From assembly GCA_013289195.1 (NCBI GenBank), contig JABDAI010000002.1, positions 30,041-94,040 on the forward strand: a DNA stretch of 64,000 nucleotides, in the 5' to 3' direction. Shown one piece after another: positions 39,157-49,940 of this stretch. The DNA is from Verrucomicrobiota bacterium. Its GTDB lineage: Bacteria; Verrucomicrobiota; Verrucomicrobiae; Opitutales; CG1-02-43-26. A program made the position numbers and the translations under genes. How positions within the stretch are numbered: position 1 is the stretch's first letter; each line of letters begins with the position of its first letter. The notes under the pieces are model-generated. The model saw nothing but the letters and a program-made list of their open reading frames with translations, ran no database searches and had not been told where the DNA came from.

Positions 39157-39194
39157 GACGTCTTTTGTCTGAATAAATCTTCTTCAACAACACA

Positions 39195-40988
39195 TTAGAC
39201 TTCTTGTACAGATTCTCCACCCATTTTCTCCGAATTTCCTGGGGATGTAAATAGGAGAATTCTTGCCTGTTCTTGTCCAATAAGTTCTTGTGCTCTTTTC
39301 AAGGCATGCCGTATTGCCAAATTAGGATTTTCTGGCGTGTAACGAAAGAAATTATTCTCTCCGAGTATTTCCATTACTCCTGATTGATGAAAAACACGTT
39401 CCACACCCGCATTTGCCCCCGTCACAATAAAATAACGATCCTTTTCATGCGCGTAGCGGATCAAATCGGCTACCGCAAAGGCACTGCTAGCATCCAAATC
39501 TGTCGCATTCCTCATCCTCAAAATAATTACTTTCAAATTCGGCGATGCACAAATCAGCCGGGTCTGATCAAGAAAAATATCCGTCGAACCAAAAAAAAGC
39601 TCTCCTTCCACATGCACAATCGATATCTCAGGCATATCACTGGGCTCCTTAATTGCTTGCTCCGATAGTTCTCCCTGTGCATTAAAAATATACTGCATCA
39701 ACCGCGGTTCACTGATCTTCTTTAAAAAGAGTACTATCGAAGCGCTAGCTCCCAATGCAATCGCAATATTTAGTGGGAAAATCAATCCCCCACAAAAGGT
39801 AACAAAAAAAACGGCACAATCTGCTTTCGTAGCCTTTACAACCATCTGAATTTGCTTCAAATTAATTAATGATATTCCAATAAAAACGACTATCGTTGCT
39901 AAACTCGCTTTGGGTATAAACTGGAGCAAAGGTCCTAATAATAATATTCCCATTATCATCATAACTCCACTAAAAACACTTGATAAACCAGTCAATGCAC
40001 CACTATGAAAATTTAATATTGATCTAGTTAGTGAGCCTGAAACAGGCATTCCAGAACTAAAAGCACTAGCAATATTACACATTCCCATGCTCAACATATT
40101 TTGGTTCAAATCAACTCTCGACCCCGTTTTCGCTGCCAAGGTCTTTGCAATCGACGAGCTCTCTAAAATTGCCAAAAAAGCCAATGCTATCGCTGGACCT
40201 CCCATTTGATAAATCAATTCAAACGTCACTTCCGGCATTTTGGGCATCCACAGTCCTACTTGCTGACTTTCAATCATCGAAATCTCTAACCCCAATAAAT
40301 TCAAAAAAAAAGTCAAAATAGAAACACTCAACAACGTCAAAGCCACAGTTGGTACAAATTTTGAATATGACCTAAAAATCATATAAACACAACCGGTTAA
40401 AAACCCTACTAAAATCGATATTAGACTTATCTCCTTCCAATTGCCCGCATTTTGCATTATCACTTCAAAAAAAGTCGCCGCATGCGTTCGCGGCGTTCCC
40501 AGTATTGTGCTCAATTGATTGACAATAATTAAAAGAGCAGCAGCAGTGATATATCCAATAATCACTGTCCTCGAAACGTATTTTATAAGCCCTGCTAACT
40601 TGAGCAATGCCCCTATGACCATAAATAACCCAACAAGCAATATCAGTACAGGTAATGCCAAAAGCTTCTGTTCATCGGCAATATTCAAAGTCAAAAATGA
40701 ACTCAATACAAGCACCGCTGTGGCATTCGTTGTTCCTAGAATTAGCAAATTAGAACTCGAAAAAAATGGACCTATTAAAGATCCTATCGTTGACGCATAG
40801 ACTCCAAACATTATTGGAAACCCTGCCAATAGCGCATACGCCATTGCTTGCGGAAAATCTAAAAGTGAGACGTTGATACCTGCCCAAAAGTCTGCTTTAA
40901 ATTTTCTCCAAGTATACCCTTTTAAGGTTTGCAAAAGGGGAAATATTTCTAGCTTCGTCTTAAGTTTAATCATATGGAAGCCAAGCAA
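39195..40988 (-). CDS. SulP-family anion transporter
   Basis: An inner-membrane transporter of the SulP (SLC26) family, which carries sulfate, bicarbonate or other anions. The 597 residues start with about 12-14 hydrophobic segments (residues about 25-430), including FPQAMAYALLAGFP near the N-terminus, typical of the family. A cytoplasmic STAS domain lies at about 455-570 (DLDASSAFAVADLIRYAHEKD). The anion cannot be told from sequence. It stands alone, convergent with the kinase-like gene at a 38-base gap. Confidence 0.9.
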   Translation of the reverse strand: MLGFHMIKLKTKLEIFPLLQTLKGYTWRKFKADFWAGINVSLLDFPQAMAYALLAGFPIMFGVYASTIGSLIGPFFSSSNLLILGTTNATAVLVLSSFLTLNIADEQKLLALPVLILLVGLFMVIGALLKLAGLIKYVSRTVIIGYITAAALLIIVNQLSTILGTPRTHAATFFEVIMQNAGNWKEISLISILVGFLTGCVYMIFRSYSKFVPTVALTLLSVSILTFFLNLLGLEISMIESQQVGLWMPKMPEVTFELIYQMGGPAIALAFLAILESSSIAKTLAAKTGSRVDLNQNMLSMGMCNIASAFSSGMPVSGSLTRSILNFHSGALTGLSSVFSGVMMIMGILLLGPLLQFIPKASLATIVVFIGISLINLKQIQMVVKATKADCAVFFVTFCGGLIFPLNIAIALGASASIVLFLKKISEPRLMQYIFNAQGELSEQAIKEPSDMPEISIVHVEGELFFGSTDIFLDQTRLICASPNLKVIILRMRNATDLDASSAFAVADLIRYAHEKDRYFIVTGANAGVERVFHQSGVMEILGENNFFRYTPENPNLAIRHALKRAQELIGQEQARILLFTSPGNSEKMGGESVQEV

Positions 40989-41107
40989 CTTTCTTCAAGA
41001 TAAAATACTTGTTTCCCAAGAGTCAAGATAATATCTATTTTCAAAAATGAAAATCTCTTTGACAAAAATAATAGATTAATTAAAACAAATATAAATTTTA
41101 AAAATTT

Positions 41108-41320
41108 ATGAAAAAAATTATATCTTTACTATTTTATTCATTGATTAATTGTTATGCTATAAATTTTAATCTTTCTCGTATTTTCGCTCACTACTATAGT
41201 ATCAACTCTTATAAACTTATAAGATTCATGCTCACAATCCAATTCCTTGAGCATCTCCCAGAAAATTTTGAAAAAAATGACAAGACCTTCTTTATCAAAT
41301 ACTTTGACAATCAAATTTAA
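41108..41320 (+). CDS. Possible small exported protein
   Basis: A 70-residue frame with a signal-peptide-like start (MKKIISLLFYSLINCYA). The rest is Phe/Tyr/Ile-rich and unlike anything I know. It lies in the space between the divergent SulP gene and the convergent tyrS gene. Its AT-rich codons are no proof of coding, so this is a weak call. Confidence 0.3.
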   Translation: MKKIISLLFYSLINCYAINFNLSRIFAHYYSINSYKLIRFMLTIQFLEHLPENFEKNDKTFFIKYFDNQI

Positions 41321-41351
41321 CTACAAGGCATTCTTCAAAATCCTTCTTCTA

Positions 41352-42527
41352 TTACACCCTCACCTTAAAGAATACTCGTTTTCCTGCCTGAACAACAATC
41401 TCATTTTCTTTCTTAATTTCACCTAACGCATCGTCCATCTTTTCTCCATTAAACTTCACTCCCCCTTGTTCAATGAGTCTCCTAATTTCCTTCTTACTTG
41501 CAAAAAGACCGGTCCCAGCCATCAATTCCACCACAGTTATCGCATTATTCTTTGAAATATCTTCCCACTTATATTCTGGCATATCCTCTGGCAAATTACC
41601 CTTAGAAAATACACTCTCAAATTGCTCCCGCTCATCTTTTGCCTCTTGCGCCGAATAGAATCGTTCTACTAATGCAACCCCCAATTCCTTTTTCGCCTCC
41701 ATTGGATGTCTCTCCTTCAATACCTTGAGATCCTCCTCTGTTTTACCTAACAATAGTTCGTAATACATCCACATCGATTGATCACTCAGTGACATAATTT
41801 TCCCAAACATCTCCTTCGGTGTATCATTAAATGAAATGTAATTATCATAACTTTTTGACATCTTCTTAACCCCATCCAATCCCACAAGCAGTGGCATACA
41901 AATCACTACCTGCTCGGCTTGCCCCATATCTCTTTGTAACGCCCTCCCTACAAGCAAGTTAAATAATTGATCCGTTCCGCCTAATTCCACATCCGCTTCC
42001 AACATCACCGAATCATACCCTTGAACCAAAGGATATAAAAATTCCACTATCGAAATGGGAGTATTACTTTCAAAACGCTTCGCAAAATCATCGCGTTCTA
42101 ACATTCGCGCAACTGTCATCTTCCGTGAGAGTGATAATGCATCTGCAAATGTCATTTTATTAAACCATTCACTATTTCGTCTTATCTGGGTCTTCTTAGG
42201 ATCTAAAATCTTAAACACTTGTTCCAAATAGGTTTTTGCATTCTTTTCTACCTCATCCACAGTCAGTACAGGTCTAGTCGATGAGCGCCCTGATGGATCT
42301 CCAATTGTTGCTGTATAATCGCCAATCAGTAAAATCGCTTGATGCCCAAGATCCTGAAATTCCTTCAACTTATTAAATACAACAGCATGCCCAAACGTCA
42401 AATCCGGTCTAGTCGGATCTACTCCTAACTTTATTCTAAGTGGTCTACTTTCTTTAAGCTTCTCCTCAAGTTCCTCTAAACCAATAATACTGTCAGTTCC
42501 TCTCTTGATAATTTCTATTGCTTGCAT
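41352..42527 (-). CDS. tyrS: Tyrosyl-tRNA synthetase
   Basis: This class I enzyme charges tRNA-Tyr. The 391 residues include the HIGH counterpart FGHAV (45-49) and the runs [14 protein letters not shown] and [20 protein letters not shown] is at 222-226. A C-terminal S4-like RNA-binding domain (about 325-391, [17 protein letters not shown]) matches the TyrZ-like type. It is a lone minus-strand gene, divergent from the peroxiredoxin. Confidence 0.95.
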   Translation of the reverse strand: MQAIEIIKRGTDSIIGLEELEEKLKESRPLRIKLGVDPTRPDLTFGHAVVFNKLKEFQDLGHQAILLIGDYTATIGDPSGRSSTRPVLTVDEVEKNAKTYLEQVFKILDPKKTQIRRNSEWFNKMTFADALSLSRKMTVARMLERDDFAKRFESNTPISIVEFLYPLVQGYDSVMLEADVELGGTDQLFNLLVGRALQRDMGQAEQVVICMPLLVGLDGVKKMSKSYDNYISFNDTPKEMFGKIMSLSDQSMWMYYELLLGKTEEDLKVLKERHPMEAKKELGVALVERFYSAQEAKDEREQFESVFSKGNLPEDMPEYKWEDISKNNAITVVELMAGTGLFASKKEIRRLIEQGGVKFNGEKMDDALGEIKKENEIVVQAGKRVFFKVRV

Positions 42528-42734
42528 ATTCTCAATTTCATCTTAATAAAATCCTAAAATTAGTAAAAATCAAATAATAAATAGATCACATTGCAATCTC
42601 TTGATTTTAAGGATTTTCATACGATTATCAAATCATTACAAACCATTAACAATCAACACAGATATGCTTGCAGTTTTAAAGATAATACTGCATCATTAAC
42701 AAAACTGAAATTTAACACTTAAATACAGAAAATT

Positions 42735-43235
42735 ATGATGAAAAGAATTGCGCCACTTCAAGAAATGGATAGAGCACCGGACTTTGTTTTAAAAACAAAA
42801 ACCGCCGAGGGCTTAAAGGACATTAGACTCTGGGATAACTTGAGAAAAAAACAGACTATTCTTCTGTTTTTCCCCATGGCCTTCACCTCTGGATGCACGA
42901 AAGAATTATGTGCTGCGAGCGAGGACTACAGTCAATACGCAAAGCTTGATGCAGATGTGTATGGTATTAGCGCCGATAACCCATTCGCTCAAGAAGCCTG
43001 GGCAAAAGCCTCTAACATAACCATCACCCTCCTGAGTGATATGGGTAGTAAAGTTATCGAAGACTATGGCGTCTTAGCTCCATCTCGCTTTGGCTTTCCC
43101 GGCGTTGCCATGCGCTCAGTTTTTGTTATCAATAAAATCGGTACAATCGTCTATCGATGGGTAGGGAAGGAATTAAGTGACCTTCCAGACTTCGAGCCCG
43201 TCAAACAAGCTCTGGGGCGCCCTCAGTTTCTTTAA
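42735..43235 (+). CDS. Peroxiredoxin (AhpC/TSA, AhpE/BCP-like)
   Basis: A thiol peroxidase of 166 residues. The peroxidatic Cys54 lies in the motif PMAFTSGCT. Cys59 follows after four residues (TKELC), as in the BCP/Q-type peroxiredoxins that form an intramolecular disulfide. The C-terminal run VINKIGTIVYRWVG is typical. Two ATGs stand side by side at the start. A perfect 14-base inverted repeat at 43268-43334 lies downstream. Confidence 0.88.
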   Translation: MMKRIAPLQEMDRAPDFVLKTKTAEGLKDIRLWDNLRKKQTILLFFPMAFTSGCTKELCAASEDYSQYAKLDADVYGISADNPFAQEAWAKASNITITLLSDMGSKVIEDYGVLAPSRFGFPGVAMRSVFVINKIGTIVYRWVGKELSDLPDFEPVKQALGRPQFL

Positions 43236-43267
43236 AAGCCTAGCACTTCTCATACAAAACTCCATCA

Positions 43268-43334
43268 GGGGATAAGAAAAAATGAAAAATAAATCCATTG
43301 TAAGAAAAAAATTTGTCGTCTTTTTCTTATCCCC
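43268..43334 (+). terminator. Inverted repeat between peroxiredoxin and aconitase genes
   Basis: GGGGATAAGAAAAA (43268-43281) is repeated exactly as its reverse complement TTTTTCTTATCCCC (43321-43334), with a 39-base loop. It lies 32 bases past the peroxiredoxin stop and 29 bases before the aconitase ATG. It may end transcription or be a mobile-repeat remnant. It argues against the upstream TTG start for aconitase at 43313, which lies in the loop. Confidence 0.6.
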
Positions 43335-43363
43335 ACTCAACTCAACTTCAACACGCTACGCTT

Positions 43364-46111
43364 ATGCACAAACTACATAATTCTTTCAATTCTCTTAATT
43401 CTTTAAGCACTCAGTCGGGTAAATCTGGATTCTACTATTCACTTCCCGCTTTGGAAAAAGCGGGCTTAGGAAAAATATCTCGCCTGCCAATCTCCATTCG
43501 CATCCTCTTAGAATCTGTTCTACGAAACTGTGGTGCAAATAAAATCACTGAACAAGATGTTAAAAACCTAGCCAGCTGGAATCCTCTTCATCCCTCCTAT
43601 GATGAAATTCCCTTCGTCGTTTCTCGCATTCTTCTTCAAGACTTTACTGGCGTCCCCCTCTTAGTCGACTTAGCAGCCATGCGTGATGCCTCAAAAAAAA
43701 TGGGCGCTCATCCCGATCTCATTGAACCTCTCGTTCCCGTTGATCTTGTGATCGATCATTCCGTTCAAGTCGATCGCTTCGGTTCCCCAGACGCCCTGGA
43801 AGAAAATATTAAATATGAGTTTCACAGAAATGAAGAACGCTACCAATTCCTCAAATGGGGTCAACAAGCCTTCCAAACCTTCACCGTCGTTCCTCCAGCC
43901 ATTGGCATCGTTCACCAAGTAAATTTAGAATACATCGCCAAATCCGTTTTCGCCCAAAATATCGATCAAGAACTTCTTTTCTATCCCGATTCCTTGGTCG
44001 GTACAGATTCCCATACTACGATGATCAATGGTCTAGGCATTGTTGGCTGGGGCGTTGGTGGCATCGAAGCTGAAGCAGGCATGCTTGGTCAACCCATTTA
44101 CCTCCAAAGTCCGGACGTCATCGGCGTTCACTTATCCAACCAATTGCCAGAAGGCGTTACCGCAACCGATCTTACTCTATACATCACCCAACTTCTTCGC
44201 AAAGAAAAAGTCGTTGGAAAATTTGTCGAATTCTTCGGCCAAGGCGCCTCTACGCTTTCCGTTGCTGACCGCGCTACTATTGCCAATATGGCTCCAGAAT
44301 ACGGTGCAACCATTGGTTTTTTTCCAATTGATGAAAAAACGATCGACTATATGGCCCAAACTGGCCGATCTTCCGACCAATTAGAACTCGTAGAAGCCTA
44401 TTATCGCGCCCAAAACATATGGGGGGTTCCCACTCAAGGAACGATTGATTACACTAGAACTTTAGAAGTCAATCTATCCCAAATCGTTCCATCTGTAGCC
44501 GGGCCTAAACGCCCACAAGATCTTATTAATCTCCCGGATTTAAAATCCACTTTCGCCTCTCTACTCGAATCCAGTATTGATAATGGTGGTTACGGCAAAA
44601 ATGCAGAAGAATTAAAAACTACAGCAAAAATAGCTTCCCCGCATTATCCAGAAAATACGGAAATTAAACACGGCTCCATCCTCATCGCTGCAATAACCAG
44701 CTGTACAAATACTTCCAATCCCTCTGTAATGATTGCCGCAGGTCTCCTGGCAAAAAAAGCCGTAGAGTTCGGCCTCACCGTCCCCAAAACCGTAAAAACA
44801 AGCCTCGCCCCTGGCTCCCGCATTGTCACTGATTATCTTATTAAAACAGGTCTCCAAGAATATTTAAATAAACTCGGATTCGACCTCGTTGGCTATGGGT
44901 GCACTACTTGTATTGGAAATAGCGGCCCACTCGACTCCACACTTGAAGAGGCCATTGGAAAAAATAACCTCATTGCCGCCAGCGTCCTCAGTGGCAATAG
45001 AAACTTTGAAGCGCGCATTCATCATGCCCTCAAAGCGAATTTCCTCATGTCCCCTCCCCTTGTCGTAGCCTACGCGCTTGCAGGTAATTTAAATATTGAT
45101 CTAACCCGCGATCCCCTCGGCACGAGTCCTACGGGCCAACCCATCTATCTAAAAGATATTTGGCCATCAACTCAAGAAATTCAAAATTTTATTCTCCAAG
45201 GTATCAATCCTTCCATGTATATTAAGCGATACAGTGAATTTCAAAACGCTAATCCCGAATGGAATAAAATCAAAACCTCCACCGGCAACACCTATAATTG
45301 GAAAGACTCCTCCACCTACATTCAGCACCCTCCATTCTTCCAAAATTTCACACTCACTGCTCCCCATATCCAACCCATAATTGATATGCGTCCCCTAGCC
45401 TTCTTTGGAGACTCTGTTACAACTGATCATATTTCTCCAGCTGGCAATATCCCCGAACTCAGCCCTGCAGGAGAATACTTAAAAGGCAAAGGCGTTCACT
45501 TCAAAGATTTCAATTCCTACGGTTCTCGCAGAGGTAATGACCAAGTGATGACTCGCGGTACTTTCGCCAACGTTCGTATCAAAAATCTCCTCCTAGAAGA
45601 TGGACAAGAAGGAGGCTATACTAAGTTAATGCCCGAAAATAAAGTCATGACCATTTTCGAGGCCTGCGAAATTTACAAAAAACGAAACACTTCTCTCATC
45701 GTCTTCGCTGGTAGCGACTATGGTATGGGCAGTTCCCGAGACTGGGCTGCAAAAGGTACTTTTCTTTTAGGTGTAAAAGCCGTTGTTGCAAAGAGCTTCG
45801 AACGTATCCACCGTAGCAATCTCATAGGTATGGGCGTTCTCCCTCTCGAATTCAAAAATCCATCTCCAACCCCCTTTCCCTTCGATGGCTCCGAACTCTT
45901 CTCCCTTGAAGAGCTGAACAATAGCCTTCAACCCAAACAGGAACTGAATCTAAAAATAACCAAATCCAATGGTGAAGTTTCTACCTTACCCCTTTTAGTT
46001 CGCATCGATACCCCCATCGAAGTCCAATATTACCGTCATGGCGGCATCCTGCCCTATGTTTTAAGATCAATTTTAGAGAAACAACAAACCCAAAAATTAT
46101 ATGTTCACTGA
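43364..46111 (+). CDS. acnA: Aconitate hydratase A
   Basis: This [4Fe-4S] enzyme interconverts citrate and isocitrate in the TCA cycle. From ATG 43364 it has 915 residues, close to E. coli AcnA (891). The three cluster ligands are Cys447 (SCTNTSNPS), Cys513 and Cys516 ([10 protein letters not shown]). The swivel domain with [17 protein letters not shown] is intact. A TTG 17 codons earlier is in frame but less likely. The 3' end overlaps the next (STAS) gene by 11 bases. Confidence 0.95.
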   Translation: MHKLHNSFNSLNSLSTQSGKSGFYYSLPALEKAGLGKISRLPISIRILLESVLRNCGANKITEQDVKNLASWNPLHPSYDEIPFVVSRILLQDFTGVPLLVDLAAMRDASKKMGAHPDLIEPLVPVDLVIDHSVQVDRFGSPDALEENIKYEFHRNEERYQFLKWGQQAFQTFTVVPPAIGIVHQVNLEYIAKSVFAQNIDQELLFYPDSLVGTDSHTTMINGLGIVGWGVGGIEAEAGMLGQPIYLQSPDVIGVHLSNQLPEGVTATDLTLYITQLLRKEKVVGKFVEFFGQGASTLSVADRATIANMAPEYGATIGFFPIDEKTIDYMAQTGRSSDQLELVEAYYRAQNIWGVPTQGTIDYTRTLEVNLSQIVPSVAGPKRPQDLINLPDLKSTFASLLESSIDNGGYGKNAEELKTTAKIASPHYPENTEIKHGSILIAAITSCTNTSNPSVMIAAGLLAKKAVEFGLTVPKTVKTSLAPGSRIVTDYLIKTGLQEYLNKLGFDLVGYGCTTCIGNSGPLDSTLEEAIGKNNLIAASVLSGNRNFEARIHHALKANFLMSPPLVVAYALAGNLNIDLTRDPLGTSPTGQPIYLKDIWPSTQEIQNFILQGINPSMYIKRYSEFQNANPEWNKIKTSTGNTYNWKDSSTYIQHPPFFQNFTLTAPHIQPIIDMRPLAFFGDSVTTDHISPAGNIPELSPAGEYLKGKGVHFKDFNSYGSRRGNDQVMTRGTFANVRIKNLLLEDGQEGGYTKLMPENKVMTIFEACEIYKKRNTSLIVFAGSDYGMGSSRDWAAKGTFLLGVKAVVAKSFERIHRSNLIGMGVLPLEFKNPSPTPFPFDGSELFSLEELNNSLQPKQELNLKITKSNGEVSTLPLLVRIDTPIEVQYYRHGGILPYVLRSILEKQQTQKLYVH

Positions 46112-46625
46112 ATCACCCAATTCCAACTTTATCGTCGATGTCTATTCCGATCCCATATGCTTAAGAATCAAAGGGCGTGCAAATTATCTTAACTGTGCTC
46201 CCGTAAATGATTTTTTTAATACCATTACTCAAAAAAACAATATTACCATCATGGTTGACCTAGCCGAATGTACTGGTATGGATAGCACTTTTCTAGGCCT
46301 ACTAGCCGGAGTCGCCCTCGAATTCAAAAAACAAGATAAAAAAAGTACTATCTATCTCACTAATGTCAATAACCGCAATCTTGAATCTATAGAAAACTTA
46401 GGTCTAAATCTGATTTTAAAAGTAAATCCATCCGAAGATACTTTAGCACCACACAATATCCTAAACAAATTACAATACCTAAACACCTCAAAAACTGCCT
46501 CTCCAGAAACGATACTTCAAGCCCACCAAAACCTCGTCCACGCCCAACCCGCGAATTCCCATAAATTCCAAGATGTCATTTCCTTTCTAAAAAAACAAAT
46601 ATCTCAAGATAACTCATTCCAATGA
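46101..46625 (+). CDS. STAS-domain anti-sigma-factor antagonist-like protein
   Basis: A 174-residue protein whose first about 115 residues form a STAS domain. The switch Ser62 is in the run GMDSTFLG, the usual phosphorylation site in RsbV/SpoIIAA-like proteins. A C-terminal extension of about 55 residues is helical. It starts inside acnA (11-base overlap) and overlaps the next gene, an RsbU-like phosphatase, by 4 bases. It is therefore the likely substrate of that phosphatase. No kinase or sigma factor is in view. Confidence 0.8.
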   Translation: MFTESPNSNFIVDVYSDPICLRIKGRANYLNCAPVNDFFNTITQKNNITIMVDLAECTGMDSTFLGLLAGVALEFKKQDKKSTIYLTNVNNRNLESIENLGLNLILKVNPSEDTLAPHNILNKLQYLNTSKTASPETILQAHQNLVHAQPANSHKFQDVISFLKKQISQDNSFQ

Positions 46626-48085
46626 TATTTTTTAACTTTATTCTCGGATTAATTATAGGATTAGTATTTTCCTTATTCGTTTACTTCAAAAAACGTAAGG
46701 TAATCCTATATTTAGAAAAGGATAAAGAACTCTTACAACAAGAAAAACAAACAGTCATCGAATTTATCCACAGTCTCGTCCAATCCATTGGCGAAGGAAC
46801 AAAACGCAGCGATCTCTATCAAAAAATCGTCCACTCTGCCATTTTAAGTAACCGTGCATTATGCGCATGCCTCTACGAATACACCGATGATAACTCCCTA
46901 AAAGTAGTAGCCACGGAAGGTTTATTTCCTCCACTAAAAAACCTAAAAGAACTCTACCGCTCTTATTTCAACTCCAATTCTCGCACCGAATTAATAGAAA
47001 AAATTCTCCGATGCGAATCATTCACCCTAGGCGAAGGCCTTATTGGATCTGTCGCCCATTCAAAAAAATCTATTCTCATCGCTAATGCCAAAGAAGATCC
47101 TTTAATCGTTCAACATTATGAACGATCCCTTATTATTCATTCCATTATTGTTGCTCCTATTTTATTTAAGAATCATCTTTTGGGCGTTCTCGCCGTCGCA
47201 AATCCTATCGACTCTCTTCCCTTTACTAAAGATGATCTTTCCGTCACCGAATCCCTTGCCAGACAAGCCGGCATGGCCATTCATAATTCCAATTTAATGA
47301 ACTTGCTCATTGAACAAAAAAAGTTGGATTTCGACTTATCTCTTGCAAGCAATATCCAGGGCATGCTCCTGCCAAAACAATTTCCAAAAAATAATTCTAT
47401 CCAAATCGATGCATACTATCAACCCGCTCAGAAAGTTGGTGGTGATCTTTATGATGTCTTTGCTCTGCCCAATAACAGAATTGGCATCGCCATTGCAGAT
47501 GTCTCGGGTAAAGGAATTCCCGCCTCAATTTTAATGGCTATATGCCAAACAAATTTAAGGCATCTTGCTCAAAAACATCACTCCCCTTCTGCTGTTCTTA
47601 AGGAAATGAATTTCGTCATGCATCCAGAAATCCGCCAAGGTATGTTTATTACCATCACATACGCCATCTTAGATACCTACGCTAACACTATCACTCTTGC
47701 CCGCGCAGGTCATGAACTCCCTTTAATATTTAAGTACAATGATAAAGAAGATAATTACGCCTTCGAAAGAATCACCTCTCCAGGCATGGCTCTTGGTATG
47801 GTACCCCATGAAATTTTTGATGGGGTTATTCAAGACACTCTAATATCATTCAATCCTAAAGATACATTCATACTCTATACTGACGGTATCACAGAAGCTA
47901 CCAACAAAGAAGACGAGGAATTTGGTATTTCCCGTCTTAATCGAAGCATCGTTCCCTCTCTCAACTCTTCTACCAAAAACATCAATCAAAAAGTCATTAC
48001 TGCTTTAGAAGAATTTACCGAAAAAACAAAAAATATCGACGACCTCACCCTCGTAACAATCAAATATATTGGCCACTCCTATTAA
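46622..48085 (+). CDS. RsbU-like PP2C (SpoIIE) phosphatase with GAF domain
   Basis: A 487-residue membrane-anchored phosphatase. One N-terminal membrane helix (about 2-20) is followed by a short coiled coil and a GAF sensor domain (about 65-215). The SpoIIE/PP2C domain (about 250-485) has its metal-binding motifs: GGDLYDVF, IADVSGKGIPAS and YTDGITEA. It would dephosphorylate the adjacent STAS protein in a partner-switching pathway. It lies 3 bases before yicC. Confidence 0.9.
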   Translation: MIFFNFILGLIIGLVFSLFVYFKKRKVILYLEKDKELLQQEKQTVIEFIHSLVQSIGEGTKRSDLYQKIVHSAILSNRALCACLYEYTDDNSLKVVATEGLFPPLKNLKELYRSYFNSNSRTELIEKILRCESFTLGEGLIGSVAHSKKSILIANAKEDPLIVQHYERSLIIHSIIVAPILFKNHLLGVLAVANPIDSLPFTKDDLSVTESLARQAGMAIHNSNLMNLLIEQKKLDFDLSLASNIQGMLLPKQFPKNNSIQIDAYYQPAQKVGGDLYDVFALPNNRIGIAIADVSGKGIPASILMAICQTNLRHLAQKHHSPSAVLKEMNFVMHPEIRQGMFITITYAILDTYANTITLARAGHELPLIFKYNDKEDNYAFERITSPGMALGMVPHEIFDGVIQDTLISFNPKDTFILYTDGITEATNKEDEEFGISRLNRSIVPSLNSSTKNINQKVITALEEFTEKTKNIDDLTLVTIKYIGHSY

Positions 48086-48088
48086 CAT

Positions 48089-48961
48089 ATGAAAAGCATG
48101 ACAGGTTATGGCAGCGGGTCTGCCTCCCACGACAATCTTGAAATTCTCGTCGAAATTACTTCCGTCAATCGTCGTAACTTCGAAATCAACGTCTCCCTCC
48201 CTCGCGATTGGCTTTCCATTGAAAATCTTATCATCGACATTATTCGTAGCAATATTGCTCGAGGAAAGGTAAATGTTTATCTCAAAGTCACCGACTTCTC
48301 CAACCCCTCAGGGCTTTCCTTTGACGAGCCTTCTCTCTCTGCCATTCTCAACAAATTACGTCATTACTGCGAACAAAATAACATCCCTTTTCAGCCTTCA
48401 CCTGGCCTGATCTTTGATATCTTAAAAAATCTCAATAAGCCCAATCAATTAGAACTCAAAGACTCGATCGAATCGGCTATTCAAAAAGCTACCCACTTGG
48501 CCCTAATGCATATCAACTCCATGCGCATTACCGAAGGAAAAGCGCTTTGCGAAGATATTCATAATCGCCTCACCATCCTTTCAACCAACGTACAATTTAT
48601 TTCCGAAAAATCTACCCACAGCGTACCTCACTACCGTCAACTTCTTTTCCAAAGGCTCGAACAAGCAGGCCTTTCCATAGACCTCAATGACGAACGGGTT
48701 CTGAAAGAAATTGCCCTCTTTGCAGATAAATGCGATATTTCTGAAGAACTAACCCGTTTAAATAGTCATATAAATCAATTCTTCAACGACTTAAAATCTC
48801 ACGATTCTGTAGGACGAAAAATGGACTTCTTGTGCCAAGAAATTAATAGAGAACTCAATACTATAGGCAGTAAAACCAATCTTATCGAAGTCAGTCACAA
48901 AATAATAGAATCAAAAAATGAATTAGAACGCATCCGAGAACAAATTCAAAACATCGAATAA
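48089..48961 (+). CDS. yicC: YicC-family endoribonuclease
   Basis: A 290-residue YicC protein with the typical opening MKSMTGYGSG and SVNRRNFEINVSLPR, and the C-terminal domain RKMDFLCQEINRELNTIGSK. E. coli YicC is an endoribonuclease (RNase) linked to small-RNA turnover. It lies 3 bases after the phosphatase and 19 before a putative outer-membrane protein. Confidence 0.92.
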   Translation: MKSMTGYGSGSASHDNLEILVEITSVNRRNFEINVSLPRDWLSIENLIIDIIRSNIARGKVNVYLKVTDFSNPSGLSFDEPSLSAILNKLRHYCEQNNIPFQPSPGLIFDILKNLNKPNQLELKDSIESAIQKATHLALMHINSMRITEGKALCEDIHNRLTILSTNVQFISEKSTHSVPHYRQLLFQRLEQAGLSIDLNDERVLKEIALFADKCDISEELTRLNSHINQFFNDLKSHDSVGRKMDFLCQEINRELNTIGSKTNLIEVSHKIIESKNELERIREQIQNIE

Positions 48962-48980
48962 ACTCTACTGGATTATTCTT

Positions 48981-49919
48981 ATGCTAAAAACCACACCCAT
49001 CTTTTTATTCTTTTTATTCTTAGCAGTTTTCTATAATAACATTACCGCTGGTGGAACCAACAAGGCTAAAACCGAAAAAAAAGAAGCCGACAATACTGGA
49101 ACCGAAAAAACTGAAGCTGACACTGAAACGGAAAAAATTGGGAACTTTTCTTTACCAGAATCACAACAACCCTTTCCTCTCACTTTCTTTTCTGGAAATA
49201 TTATTGCTAAGGGTAAAATTCAATTCTTTCTTTTTGCTGATGCAATCACTGGTCGCAAATATTACAAATCCGATATCGTTCCAGGTTTCTTATATGGCAT
49301 TACTAATTCTTTCTCCGTTTTTCTTAATGTACCGATTGCTCCCAAAAACAAAGATCACTTTCATAAATCATCCGGCTTAGAAGATATATTCATACAACTT
49401 GAATATGCTTTCTACTCAAAAGCTAAAAAAGATTCATCAACTCAAGCCACCATTGTAGGTAATATAGCTTTCCCAACAGGATCCTTTACCAAAAACCCTC
49501 GCACAGGTTTTGGTTCAATAAACTTTTTGACAGGATTAAGCCTAACTCACACAACATTTTATTGGATTTATGCTGCAGACCTTGGCTTGGTTTTGACAAC
49601 CAAACATAAGAATTTTAAAGTAGGTAACCAGCTTATATATCAAGCCGCCATTGGTAGAAATCTCTACACTCCCCCTGGTTGGATCATCGCAACCTTTGCA
49701 GAATTCGCTGGCGTATATTCTTGGAAAGATATTGTAAATAATCGCAAAGATCCTAATTCTGGTGGCAATATCTTTTCCATTCTTCCTTCTTTTTGGATTT
49801 CGTCCGAACACTTAGTTCTACAATTTGGAATTGGGCTCCCAATCACTCAACATCTATTTGGCAAACAACCTAAACCACGCATTTCCTATAACGTTAAATT
49901 TGGCTGGACTTTTGAATAA
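48981..49919 (+). CDS. Putative outer-membrane beta-barrel protein
   Basis: I do not recognise a named family. The 312 residues start with a signal peptide (about 1-23), then a Lys/Glu/Thr repeat-like linker (TEKTEADTETEK, about 28-52). A beta-rich body (about 70-312) follows, with alternating aromatic residues and an aromatic-rich end (KFGWTFE). This suits an outer-membrane barrel, loosely like the MetA-pathway phenol-degradation/transporter group. It lies between yicC and the acyltransferase fusion. Confidence 0.55.
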   Translation: MLKTTPIFLFFLFLAVFYNNITAGGTNKAKTEKKEADNTGTEKTEADTETEKIGNFSLPESQQPFPLTFFSGNIIAKGKIQFFLFADAITGRKYYKSDIVPGFLYGITNSFSVFLNVPIAPKNKDHFHKSSGLEDIFIQLEYAFYSKAKKDSSTQATIVGNIAFPTGSFTKNPRTGFGSINFLTGLSLTHTTFYWIYAADLGLVLTTKHKNFKVGNQLIYQAAIGRNLYTPPGWIIATFAEFAGVYSWKDIVNNRKDPNSGGNIFSILPSFWISSEHLVLQFGIGLPITQHLFGKQPKPRISYNVKFGWTFE

Positions 49920-49940
49920 AATAAATCACTGTCACTTACG

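Noticed and set aside
43313..43363. In-frame TTG extension of aconitase
   Set aside because: It lies in the loop and arm of a perfect inverted repeat and extends beyond the usual N-terminus; ATG 43364 fits better.
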